The notes under the pieces: model-generated
What the model was told of the DNA's origin: nothing
The model's database searches: none
What the model saw: only the letters and a program-made list of their open reading frames with translations
From: Tenacibaculum larymnensis
Lineage (GTDB): Bacteria; Bacteroidota; Bacteroidia; Flavobacteriales; Flavobacteriaceae
Length of the DNA stretch: 64,000 nt
Reading direction: 5' to 3'
Assembly: GCF_028829235.1 (NCBI RefSeq)
Contig: NZ_JAIWJY010000008.1
Coordinates: forward strand, 1 to 64,000
Position numbers and translations under genes: made by a program
Shown: positions 38,241 through 46,074 of the stretch, piece by piece
How positions within the stretch are numbered: position 1 is the first letter of the stretch
How the letters are laid out: each line of letters starts with the position of its first letter

Positions 38241-39560
38241 ATGGAGAAATACGTACCAAACATTTTTTTTGCACTTATCTTAATTGCAGGTATCGGGTAT
38301 TTTGTAATGAATGTTCGTAAGTTAATACGAAACATCAAATTAGGAAAAGACATTGATAGAACGGATAGAAAACCTGAGCGATGGAAAAACATGGCAAAAA
38401 TAGCTTTAGGGCAATATAAAATGGTACGACGTCCAGTTTCAGGTATCTTACATATAGTTGTATATGTTGGGTTCATTTTAATTAATATCGAAATGTTAGA
38501 AATCGTTATTGATGGATTATTTGGTACACACCGTGTTTTTCAACCAATTATTGGAGATACTCTATACGGGTTCTTGATAGGGAACTTTGAAGTGTTAGCA
38601 TTACTAGTTTTTGTAGCTGTAACAATTTTTTGGTTCCGTAGAAATATAGAGAAAGTAAAACGTTTTTGGAACAAAGAAATGGAAGGTTGGCCAAAGAATG
38701 ATGGTAATATTATTCTATATTTTGAAATGGTATTAATGACTTTGTTCTTGGTAATGAATGCAACAGATGTACATTTTCAAGAAGCAGGAGTAGGAAATGT
38801 AGTTTCTCAGTTTATAGCACCTTGGTTTGATGGTTTTTCTAATGAATCGTTGCATACTATTGAAAAAACAGCTTGGTGGTTACATATCGTAGGAATTTTA
38901 ATTTTCTTAAACTATTTATACTACTCTAAGCACTTACATATTTTATTAGCTTTCCCTAACACGTTTTTTGCAAACTTAAACCCTAAAGGGCAGTTTAATA
39001 ACTTAGAAGCAGTAACGAAGGAAGTAAAAATGATGATGGATCCAGATGCTGACCCGTACGCTATGCCTGAAGAAGGAGAGGATGAAGGAGAACCAGAAAA
39101 GTTTGGAGCTTCTGATGTAACTGATTTAAACTGGGTACAGTTAATGAACGCATATACTTGTACCGAGTGTGGACGTTGTACATCATCTTGTCCTGCAAAC
39201 TTAACAGGAAAAGAATTATCACCACGTGCTATTATGATGAAAACACGTGACCGTTTAGAAGAAGTAGGAAAGAATATTGATGAAAATGGAGGTGAGTTTA
39301 AAGATGACGGAAAACAGTTATTAAACGACTATATCACTCCAGAAGAATTATGGGCTTGTACAAGTTGTAATGCTTGTGTACAAGAATGTCCTATTGGTAT
39401 TGATCCATTATCTATTATTATGGATATGCGTCGTTATTTAGTAATGGAAGAATCAGCAGCTCCACAGGAGTTAAATATGATGATGACCAATATTGAAAAT
39501 AATGGAGCGCCTTGGCAGTATAGTCAAATGGATAGATTAAACTGGAAAGACGAAGAGTAG
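38241..39560 (+). CDS. Membrane Fe-S protein, HdrE/NarI-like plus dicluster ferredoxin
   Basis: The 439-residue protein has about five membrane helices (near 5-25, 75-95, 112-135, 153-172, 210-230) in its first half. Conserved histidines in that half could bind heme. The second half holds two 4Fe-4S motifs, CTECGRCTSSCP (~306) and CTSCNACVQECP (~373). This resembles the membrane and ferredoxin part of HdrDE/EtfD-type oxidoreductases that pass electrons to menaquinone. The CCG half is encoded by the next gene, so the pair looks like a split EtfD. Confidence 0.86.
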   Translation: MEKYVPNIFFALILIAGIGYFVMNVRKLIRNIKLGKDIDRTDRKPERWKNMAKIALGQYKMVRRPVSGILHIVVYVGFILINIEMLEIVIDGLFGTHRVFQPIIGDTLYGFLIGNFEVLALLVFVAVTIFWFRRNIEKVKRFWNKEMEGWPKNDGNIILYFEMVLMTLFLVMNATDVHFQEAGVGNVVSQFIAPWFDGFSNESLHTIEKTAWWLHIVGILIFLNYLYYSKHLHILLAFPNTFFANLNPKGQFNNLEAVTKEVKMMMDPDADPYAMPEEGEDEGEPEKFGASDVTDLNWVQLMNAYTCTECGRCTSSCPANLTGKELSPRAIMMKTRDRLEEVGKNIDENGGEFKDDGKQLLNDYITPEELWACTSCNACVQECPIGIDPLSIIMDMRRYLVMEESAAPQELNMMMTNIENNGAPWQYSQMDRLNWKDEE

Positions 39561-39595
39561 TTTTTTACTATTCTATTCCGTAAAAATTAAAAAGT

Positions 39596-39612
39596 AACCT
39601 CTGTTTGAGGTT
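39596..39612. other. Intercistronic hairpin between the Fe-S genes
   Basis: AACCTC/GAGGTT with a 5-nt loop, followed by A residues, not T residues, on the plus strand. It could set mRNA stability between the two subunits. Confidence 0.4.
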
Positions 39613-39653
39613 GTAAACAAAAAAACAGTTCAACAATTAAACGATAAAGAATT

Positions 39654-40433
39654 ATGAACGTACCAACAATGGCAGATATGATGGCTCAAGGAAAACAACC
39701 AGAAGTGTTGTTTTGGGTAGGAGCTGCAGGAAGTTATGATGATAGAGCAAAAAAAATAACAAGAGCTTTCGTAAAAATATTACAACAAGCAGGAGTTGAT
39801 TTTGCAGTATTAGGTACCGAAGAAAGTTCAACAGGAGATGCAGCAAAGCGTGCCGGAAACGAGTTCTTATTTCAAATGCAAGCAGTTACTAACATTGAAG
39901 TATTAAATGCTTACGAAGTAAAAACAATTGTTACTTGCGATCCACATTCATTTAATACATTAAAAAATGAATATCCTGGATTAGGAGGAAAGTATAAAGT
40001 ATATCATCACACTCAATATATTAGCAAGTTAATTAAAGAAGGACGTTTAACCATAGAAGATGAAAACTTAAATGGAAAACGTTTAACATATCACGATCCA
40101 TGCTATTTAGGACGTGCAAATGATGTATATGAAAGCCCACGTGAATTAATTCGTCGTTTAGGAGTAAAAATGACAGAAATGAAGCGTCATAAGTCAACAG
40201 CATTATGTTGTGGTGCTGGAGGAGCACAAATGTTTAAAGAACCAGAAAAAGGTGATAAAGACATTAATGTCTTACGAACAGAAGATGCGTTAGAAACAAA
40301 CCCACAAATTATTGCTACAGGATGTCCTTACTGTAATACTATGATGACAGACGGTGTAAAATTCAAAGAAAAAGAATCGCAAATACAAGTAAAAGATATT
40401 GCAGAGTTAATTGCTGAAGCAAATAACCTTTAG
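39654..40433 (+). CDS. CCG-domain Fe-S oxidoreductase subunit, HdrD/LutA-like
   Basis: The 259-residue protein has the second CCG site intact: HDPCYLGRANDVYE, ALCCGAGGAQMF and TGCPYCNTMM. The first CCG half has lost its ligands. LGTEESSTGDAAKRAGNE has Ser where the canonical motif has Cys, and TCDPHSFNTLKNEYP carries Asp and Ser in place of the CPHC cysteines. It should bind one non-cubane cluster. With the upstream membrane ferredoxin it would form a quinone-reducing dehydrogenase module whose electron donor is unknown. Confidence 0.87.
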   Translation: MNVPTMADMMAQGKQPEVLFWVGAAGSYDDRAKKITRAFVKILQQAGVDFAVLGTEESSTGDAAKRAGNEFLFQMQAVTNIEVLNAYEVKTIVTCDPHSFNTLKNEYPGLGGKYKVYHHTQYISKLIKEGRLTIEDENLNGKRLTYHDPCYLGRANDVYESPRELIRRLGVKMTEMKRHKSTALCCGAGGAQMFKEPEKGDKDINVLRTEDALETNPQIIATGCPYCNTMMTDGVKFKEKESQIQVKDIAELIAEANNL

Positions 40434-40454
40434 TAAAGAAATATAAAGTTTTCT

Positions 40455-40487
40455 TAAAAGTGTGTTACGAGAGTAGCACACTTTTTT
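40455..40487 (+). terminator. Terminator after the Fe-S operon
   Basis: AAAAGTGTGtTAC/GTAgCACACTTTT with T run. Confidence 0.85.
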
Positions 40488-40495
40488 CTTTATAG

Positions 40496-40503
40496 TAAGT
40501 TTG
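40496..40503 (+). promoter_or_regulatory. -7 box TAAGTTTG for the 134-residue lipoprotein
   Basis: Consensus box 30 bp before the ATG. No -33 TTG visible because the terminator precedes it. Confidence 0.45.
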
Positions 40504-40533
40504 TTGGAAAATAATTATAAAAAATAAAAAAGA

Positions 40534-40938
40534 ATGAGATACCTTTTTACTTTCCTGTGCTTAGTTTTATTAACATCATGTGATAATACGGATTTATCTA
40601 TTGATGGAAATGGAGCCTTGGCAACAATAACGTTTAACATTACAAGTACAAGTAATGACAATAATGGAAGAATTAAAACTGTTTTTCTAGAATCAGGTTT
40701 TTTTAAGTATGATAACACTACAACAACTAATGTTTTTCCTTATAAGAAATCGTACACAGATGAAATTAATTTTGCAGCTAATTTAGCCTTTGAATATGAA
40801 GATAAAGCCACAGATAATTTTAGTGTTTATACAATAACAATGGAAATATTTAGAGATAATATTTTAGTTGACAAAAGAGAATATTTTATAGATAAACCAG
40901 GAACAAAAGTAGGTTTTGATGCGGTGGTGAATAAATAA
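40534..40938 (+). CDS. Lipoprotein of unknown function
   Basis: The 134-residue protein has a lipoprotein signal with lipobox LTSC (Cys 16). The mature part is beta-rich and polar (ALATITFNITST, VYTITMEIFRDN) and ends VGFDAVVNK. It looks like a single small beta-sandwich. I recognise no family. It has its own promoter box and terminator. Confidence 0.72.
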   Translation: MRYLFTFLCLVLLTSCDNTDLSIDGNGALATITFNITSTSNDNNGRIKTVFLESGFFKYDNTTTTNVFPYKKSYTDEINFAANLAFEYEDKATDNFSVYTITMEIFRDNILVDKREYFIDKPGTKVGFDAVVNK

Positions 40939-40959
40939 ACGGCTCATATACTTTAAGAT

Positions 40960-40987
40960 AAAAGGAAAGCTAAGCTTTCCTTTTTTT
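40960..40987 (+). terminator. Terminator directly before the menA promoter
   Basis: AAAAGGAAAGCT/AGCTTTCCTTTT with a T run ending one base before an in-frame ATG at 40988. Confidence 0.88.
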
Positions 40988-41001
40988 ATGTCTAAAAAAC
41001 T

Positions 41002-41009
41002 TATCTTTG
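41002..41009 (+). promoter_or_regulatory. -7 box TATCTTTG for menA
   Basis: Consensus box between the upstream terminator and the ATG at 41027. It decides the menA start. Confidence 0.5.
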
Positions 41010-41026
41010 AAAATCATACTATCTCA

Positions 41027-41974
41027 ATGAAAAACTACATAAAAGCAGCACGTTTACGTACCCTACCACTATCAGTTTCAGGAATTATTGTTGGAGCATT
41101 TTTAGGATTAAATGAATCTTTTTTGAAAGTGTCTTCAACTCTTCTTGATACAACTATTTATGTTGGAAGAAAAAATATATTGGAGTCTTCTATTTTCTGG
41201 TTGGCAATTCTAACCACAATTGGTTTTCAAGTGTTATCTAATTTTGCCAATGATTATGGAGATGGAGTAAAAGGTACGGATAACAAAAGGGAAGGAGAGG
41301 CACGAATGGTAGCCTCAGGAGCGATTACTCCAAAACAAATGAAAAATGCAATGATTGTTATAGGAGTAGTTACGACTATTATTGCACTACTACTAATTTA
41401 TGTTTCCTTTGGAAAAGATAACTTTTTGTATTCAGTAATTTTTTTCGGATTAGGAATCGCTTCAATTGTTGCTGCTATAAAATATACTGTAGGAAAATCG
41501 GCTTATGGTTATAGCGGATTCGGAGATGTTTTCGTTTTTATCTTTTTCGGATTGTTAGCAGTAGTTGGAACTTACTTCTTATACACCAAACAGTTAAATT
41601 TTACGATTTTTTTACCAGCAATTACAGTTGGACTGTTAAGTACAGCGGTATTGAACTTAAACAATATGCGAGATAGAGAGAATGATGCAATGTCAGGAAA
41701 AAATACGCTTGTGGTAAAAATGGGAGCAGAATCTGCAAAAATGTATCATTACTTTCTAATTATAGTGTCTTTTATAGTTGCTTTATTATATACGGTAATC
41801 AAGTTTAAATCACCATATCAATTTTTATTTGTTATAGCTTATATTCCCCTACTAAAACACCTATTTTTTGTCTATAAAAATAAAGAAGAAGCTCTATTAG
41901 ATGGAGAGTTAAAAAAAGTAGCTCTTAGTACCTTTTTATTTTCAATTTTATTCGGATTAGGTCAAATTTTGTAA
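41027..41974 (+). CDS. menA: 1,4-dihydroxy-2-naphthoate polyprenyltransferase
   Basis: The 315-residue membrane enzyme has about eight helices and the UbiA Asp motifs NDYGDGVKGTD and NNMRDRENDAMSGK. It attaches the polyprenyl chain to DHNA in menaquinone synthesis. I start it at MKNYIKAARLRTLPL (41027). The ATG at 40988 abuts a terminator and would put the promoter box inside the gene. It begins a run of genes that includes menC and menE. Confidence 0.93.
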   Translation: MKNYIKAARLRTLPLSVSGIIVGAFLGLNESFLKVSSTLLDTTIYVGRKNILESSIFWLAILTTIGFQVLSNFANDYGDGVKGTDNKREGEARMVASGAITPKQMKNAMIVIGVVTTIIALLLIYVSFGKDNFLYSVIFFGLGIASIVAAIKYTVGKSAYGYSGFGDVFVFIFFGLLAVVGTYFLYTKQLNFTIFLPAITVGLLSTAVLNLNNMRDRENDAMSGKNTLVVKMGAESAKMYHYFLIIVSFIVALLYTVIKFKSPYQFLFVIAYIPLLKHLFFVYKNKEEALLDGELKKVALSTFLFSILFGLGQIL

Positions 41975-41996
41975 CTTCCCGAGAAAATTTAATACT

Positions 41997-42815
41997 ATGA
42001 GAACTATTTTAGTCTTTTTCGGAGCATTTTTATTATTTGTAAGCTGCAATAGCAAAGGAGAGAACCCAAACTCTTATGGAGAACTTAAAACTTCAGGAAA
42101 TTTTGATATTACTGAAGAGATTGTAGAAGCATCAGAAGTTGCACAAGAGAATAAAGAAGTAGCAATTGAAAGAAAACTTATTAAAACAGGTGACATTTCA
42201 TTTGAAACAGATGATTTATTAGAGACAAGAAATCACATAGAGCAAGCAGTAAAAAAATATAACGGATACATTTCTGCTGATAACGAATACAAGTCTTCTC
42301 AAAATATTACTTCAAATTTAACGGTTCGAATTCCTTCAGAAAGTTTTGATGACTTTTTAAATGAGATTTCATCAAAAGTTGAGAGGTTTGATAATAAGAA
42401 TATTTCTGTCAACGATGTAACAGAACAATTTCTTGATATACAAGCACGTTTGAAAGTAAAAAAAGAATTAGAACAACGATATAGCGAAATACTTAAAAAG
42501 GCTAGTTCAGTAAAAGAAATTTTAGAAGTTGAGCGAGAACTAACAAATGTAAGGTCTGATATTGAATCGATGGAAGGACGTTTAAAATACTTACAAAATC
42601 AAGTGTCGTTTTCAACCTTAACAATTAGATTTTATAAAAAAGAAGTAAGTAAAACTTATTCCAAAAGTTTTGGAAGACGTATAGCTGATGCTTTTGGTAA
42701 TGGAGTAGATAATATAAAGTGGTTTTTTATCGGTTTGGTAAACATTTGGCCATTTATACTTTTAATAGTTTTACTAATTATATTCATTAAAAAACGAATT
42801 AAACGAAAAGAATAA
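41997..42815 (+). CDS. DUF4349 lipoprotein
   Basis: The 272-residue protein has lipobox FVSC, a DUF4349 domain (~55-225; RKLIKTGDISFETDDL, EQFLDIQARLKVKKELEQRY, VERELTNVRSDIESMEGRL) with a central coiled coil, and a C-terminal membrane helix (~243-263) before a basic tail. Its function is unknown in all members I know of. It is 22 bp downstream of menA. Confidence 0.87.
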   Translation: MRTILVFFGAFLLFVSCNSKGENPNSYGELKTSGNFDITEEIVEASEVAQENKEVAIERKLIKTGDISFETDDLLETRNHIEQAVKKYNGYISADNEYKSSQNITSNLTVRIPSESFDDFLNEISSKVERFDNKNISVNDVTEQFLDIQARLKVKKELEQRYSEILKKASSVKEILEVERELTNVRSDIESMEGRLKYLQNQVSFSTLTIRFYKKEVSKTYSKSFGRRIADAFGNGVDNIKWFFIGLVNIWPFILLIVLLIIFIKKRIKRKE

Positions 42816-42819
42816 ATAG

Positions 42820-43497
42820 ATGAAAATCACTTTTTACGGTCACGCATGTTTTGGTATTGAAATTAACGGAACACACGTATTAGTTGACCCTTTTATTACA
42901 GGAAACCCATTAGCTACTAATATAAACGTAGATCAAGTAAAAGCAGATTATATATTACTTACACACGCACATCAAGATCATGTGTTAGATGTAGAACGTA
43001 TTGCAGAAAGAACTGGAGCTATAATTGTTTCAAATTATGAGATTGTAACTTATTATGAAGCAAAAAAACTTAAAGGACATCCAGTAAATCATGGAGGTAC
43101 TTATACTAACGATACCTTTTCAGCTAAATACGTAAATGCAATTCACACCTCTTCGTTTGCTGATGGAAGCTATGGAGGTCAACCCGGAGGATTCGTAATT
43201 TCCGCAGGAGAAAAATCATTATATGTTTCTGGTGATACAGCGGTAACAATGGATATGCAACTAATACCGATGTCAACCAATTTAACAGCTTCTATTTTTC
43301 CTTTAGGAGATAATTTTACAATGGGAGTTGATGATGCTATTATAGCAAGTGATTTAGTTATCTGTAATAAGGTGATAGGATGTCACTTTAATACCTTCCC
43401 TCCAATAGAAATAGATGTAGAAGAAGCTAAAGAAAAGTTTGCTCAAGCAAAAAAAGAATTGGTGATTTTAGAAATTGGACAAACAATAACTATTTAA
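42820..43497 (+). CDS. UPF0173 MBL-fold metal-dependent hydrolase
   Basis: The 225-residue protein begins MKITFYGHACFGIEI and has VDPFITGNP, the metal motif LTHAHQDHVLD, GGQPGGFVI, VSGDTAVTMDM and GCHFNTFPPIEI. These define the UPF0173 branch of metallo-beta-lactamase hydrolases. The substrate is not known. It starts 4 bp after the DUF4349 gene. Confidence 0.93.
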   Translation: MKITFYGHACFGIEINGTHVLVDPFITGNPLATNINVDQVKADYILLTHAHQDHVLDVERIAERTGAIIVSNYEIVTYYEAKKLKGHPVNHGGTYTNDTFSAKYVNAIHTSSFADGSYGGQPGGFVISAGEKSLYVSGDTAVTMDMQLIPMSTNLTASIFPLGDNFTMGVDDAIIASDLVICNKVIGCHFNTFPPIEIDVEEAKEKFAQAKKELVILEIGQTITI

Positions 43498-43523
43498 GTA
43501 AACCTTTTATTTAGGTATTATAT

Positions 43524-44042
43524 ATGAAAACAATCAAAATAATTTTAGGAGTTATAACAGTTTTAATTCTTGCATTTTTTTTAACAGGGTTAGTAGTACA
43601 AGAAGTTGTTTATACTAATGAAGTAATAGTAAATAAACCAACGGATAAAGTTTTTTCAGATTTTCAAGATGAAGAATTAATGAAAGAATGGATGCCAGAG
43701 GTAAAATCAATTGAAACCTTAGAAGAAAAACCAGATAAAGTAGGAAGTAAGTATAAAGTAGTTGTTGAAAACCAAGGGAAATTAGTAACGACGACTGAAG
43801 AAGTATTAGCATATAAGCAAAATGAAAAATTAACTCTTTATTTTGATGCAGAAAACATGCTAAAAACAGATGATTATACATTTACTTCAGAAGGAAATAA
43901 AACCAAGATACTACAAACTACTACTTGTACTAGTGATTCTTATGTAATGAGTTGCTTATTTCCATACTTTAAAGGATCTTTAAAAAGAATGAGTCAACAA
44001 TATTTAGATAATTTTAAAAAAGCTTCTGAAGCTCATAATTAA
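43524..44042 (+). CDS. Membrane-anchored SRPBCC (START-like) protein
   Basis: The 172-residue protein has an N-terminal membrane helix (~5-24) and a SRPBCC/polyketide cyclase-like domain (~30-168; VNKPTDKVFSDFQDEELMKEWMPEV). Such domains bind hydrophobic small molecules. It sits between UPF0173 and menC, so a link with quinone or lipid handling is possible but unproven. Confidence 0.8.
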   Translation: MKTIKIILGVITVLILAFFLTGLVVQEVVYTNEVIVNKPTDKVFSDFQDEELMKEWMPEVKSIETLEEKPDKVGSKYKVVVENQGKLVTTTEEVLAYKQNEKLTLYFDAENMLKTDDYTFTSEGNKTKILQTTTCTSDSYVMSCLFPYFKGSLKRMSQQYLDNFKKASEAHN

Positions 44043-44053
44043 AAAACTTACAA

Positions 44054-45091
44054 TTGATAAAAGCTTCCTACCATAAATATTTGCTGAATTTTAAGCAAGC
44101 TAGCGGAACTTCTCGTGGAGTTTTAAGAACCAAAGAAACCTGGTTTTTAATTTTAGAAAATGAAGAAAAGAAAGGTTTTGGAGAATGTGGATTGTTCAGA
44201 GGCTTAAGTGCTGATGATAAACCTGATTATGAAGAAAAATTACAATGGGTAAGTAACAATATTAATTTAGGTTTAGAGAAATTGTTACCCGAACTTATTG
44301 AGTTCCCGTCGATACAATTCGGATTAGAGCAGGCCTTTTTATCGTTAGAAAGTAAAACACCATTTGAATTATTTCCATCAGATTTCACCAAAGGAAAACA
44401 GCAAATTTCCATAAACGGATTAATCTGGATGGGAGATAAAGCTTTTATGCAGCAGCAAATAAAAGATAAGTTGCAACAAGGTTTTACTACTATAAAGATG
44501 AAAATTGGAGCGATAGATTTTAATACAGAAATTGAATTATTACAATCTATCCGAAAAGAATTTTCAGTAAAAGAAATAGAGTTACGAGTAGATGCCAATG
44601 GAGCATTTTTACCTAAAAACGCTTTAGAGAAATTGCAAAAGCTATCTGAATTGGAATTACATTCTATTGAACAACCTATAAAGCAAGGACAATGGCAGGA
44701 AATGGCAAGTTTATGTGAAAAAACTCCATTACCAATAGCCTTAGATGAAGAGTTGATAGGAGTATTTTCTTTCGAAGAAAAAGAAAAATGTATTGCTACA
44801 ATTCAACCACAATACATTATTTTAAAACCTAGTTTGGTAGGAGGATTTAAAGGAAGTAGCGAATGGATTCAAATAGCATCTAACCATAACGCAGGTAATT
44901 GGATAACTAGTGCTTTAGAAAGTAATATAGGGTTAAATGCAATCGCACAATGGACGTACACGTTAAACAATCCATTACCACAAGGGTTAGGAACAGGAAG
45001 TTTGTTTACCAATAATTTTGAAAGTCCGTTAGAAGTTTCAAACGGCAGTTTAGGATATAATGTTGATAGAAATTGGAACTTTAATATTTAA
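44054..45091 (+). CDS. menC: o-Succinylbenzoate synthase
   Basis: The 345-residue enolase-superfamily enzyme dehydrates SHCHC to o-succinylbenzoate in menaquinone synthesis. The catalytic lysine motif is TTIKMKIGAID, the metal ligands lie in LRVDANGAF, HSIEQPI and ALDEELIG, and the second lysine is in YIILKPSLVGGF. An in-frame stop lies six codons before TTG 44054 and there is no early ATG, so a TTG start is forced. menE follows two genes downstream. Confidence 0.93.
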   Translation: MIKASYHKYLLNFKQASGTSRGVLRTKETWFLILENEEKKGFGECGLFRGLSADDKPDYEEKLQWVSNNINLGLEKLLPELIEFPSIQFGLEQAFLSLESKTPFELFPSDFTKGKQQISINGLIWMGDKAFMQQQIKDKLQQGFTTIKMKIGAIDFNTEIELLQSIRKEFSVKEIELRVDANGAFLPKNALEKLQKLSELELHSIEQPIKQGQWQEMASLCEKTPLPIALDEELIGVFSFEEKEKCIATIQPQYIILKPSLVGGFKGSSEWIQIASNHNAGNWITSALESNIGLNAIAQWTYTLNNPLPQGLGTGSLFTNNFESPLEVSNGSLGYNVDRNWNFNI

Positions 45092-45093
45092 CA

Positions 45094-46038
45094 ATGAATT
45101 TTATACAACAAGCATATAAAGGGCAAAATCAGTGGCACTTATACCTACTAGTTATTTTTATAGTTTTATTTGGATGGCAATTTATAGGTGTAATTCCTTT
45201 AGCTGTTACAGCGGTTTTACATTCTGAAAATACTAATGAATTTTTAAGAGCTGCGGATGATAGCTTTATGAGTTTAGGAATAAATAAGAACTTGTTTTTA
45301 TTTATGATGGTTGCCATGTTTGCTTTTGGATTAGTTTCATTGTTTTTAGGAGTAAAATACATTCATAAAAGGGCAATTAAAACAGTTATAACAAGTAGAG
45401 AAAAAATAGACTGGAGTCGTTTTTGGTTCGGTTTTTTTGTATGGGGAATATTATCTGTAATAGTAGTGTCTTCTGATATTCTTTTGTCCCCAGAAAATTA
45501 TATTTGGAACTTTAAACCTCTTCCTTTTTTTACTTTAGTAGCAATATCTTTTTTGTTTTTACCTATCCAAACAAGTTTTGAAGAATTACTTTTTAGAGGA
45601 TATTTTATGCAAGGATTAGGAACTTGGTTTAAAAACAGATGGGTTCCATTAATAGTAACCTCAGTAGCTTTTGGATTACTACATGGAGCAAATCCAGAAG
45701 TAGAGAAGCTAGGATATATTTCAATGGTATTTTATATAGGAACAGGCTTCTTCTTCGGAATTACAACCTTAATGGATGAAGGTACAGAGTTAGCATTAGG
45801 TTTACATGCTATTAACAATATTGTAGCAGCATTCTTAGTAACAACTGATTGGACTGTTTTTCAAACAGATGCTTTATTTGTAGATACTTCAGACCCTTCA
45901 GTTGGTATAGAAATGTTTTTACCTGTATTTGTTTTGTACCCTTTAATGCTACTTTTATTTTCAAAAAAATATGGTTGGAAAAACTGGAAAGAAAAACTGT
46001 TTGGAAATATAGAAAAGCCAGAAATAATTAATCAATAA
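45094..46038 (+). CDS. CPBP-family intramembrane glutamic protease
   Basis: The 314-residue protein has about eight membrane helices. The three CPBP/Abi motifs are in order: SFEELLFRGYFMQ (EExxxR), SVAFGLLHGANPE (FxxxH) and LGLHAINNIVAAF (HxxxN). Members cleave CAAX-type or other membrane proteins, or act in bacteriocin self-immunity. Here it lies between menC and menE and may have a housekeeping role. Confidence 0.92.
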   Translation: MNFIQQAYKGQNQWHLYLLVIFIVLFGWQFIGVIPLAVTAVLHSENTNEFLRAADDSFMSLGINKNLFLFMMVAMFAFGLVSLFLGVKYIHKRAIKTVITSREKIDWSRFWFGFFVWGILSVIVVSSDILLSPENYIWNFKPLPFFTLVAISFLFLPIQTSFEELLFRGYFMQGLGTWFKNRWVPLIVTSVAFGLLHGANPEVEKLGYISMVFYIGTGFFFGITTLMDEGTELALGLHAINNIVAAFLVTTDWTVFQTDALFVDTSDPSVGIEMFLPVFVLYPLMLLLFSKKYGWKNWKEKLFGNIEKPEIINQ

Positions 46039-46050
46039 CTATAAAAACAG

Positions 46051-46074
46051 TGTTCTGAACGTAGTGAAGGATCT
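46051..46074. repeat. Dispersed repeat copy A, at the menE start
   Basis: TGTTCTGAACGTAGTGAAGG and ATCT belong to the same short repeat family as copies B and C. Its internal GTG is the only plausible menE start codon. Confidence 0.65.
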
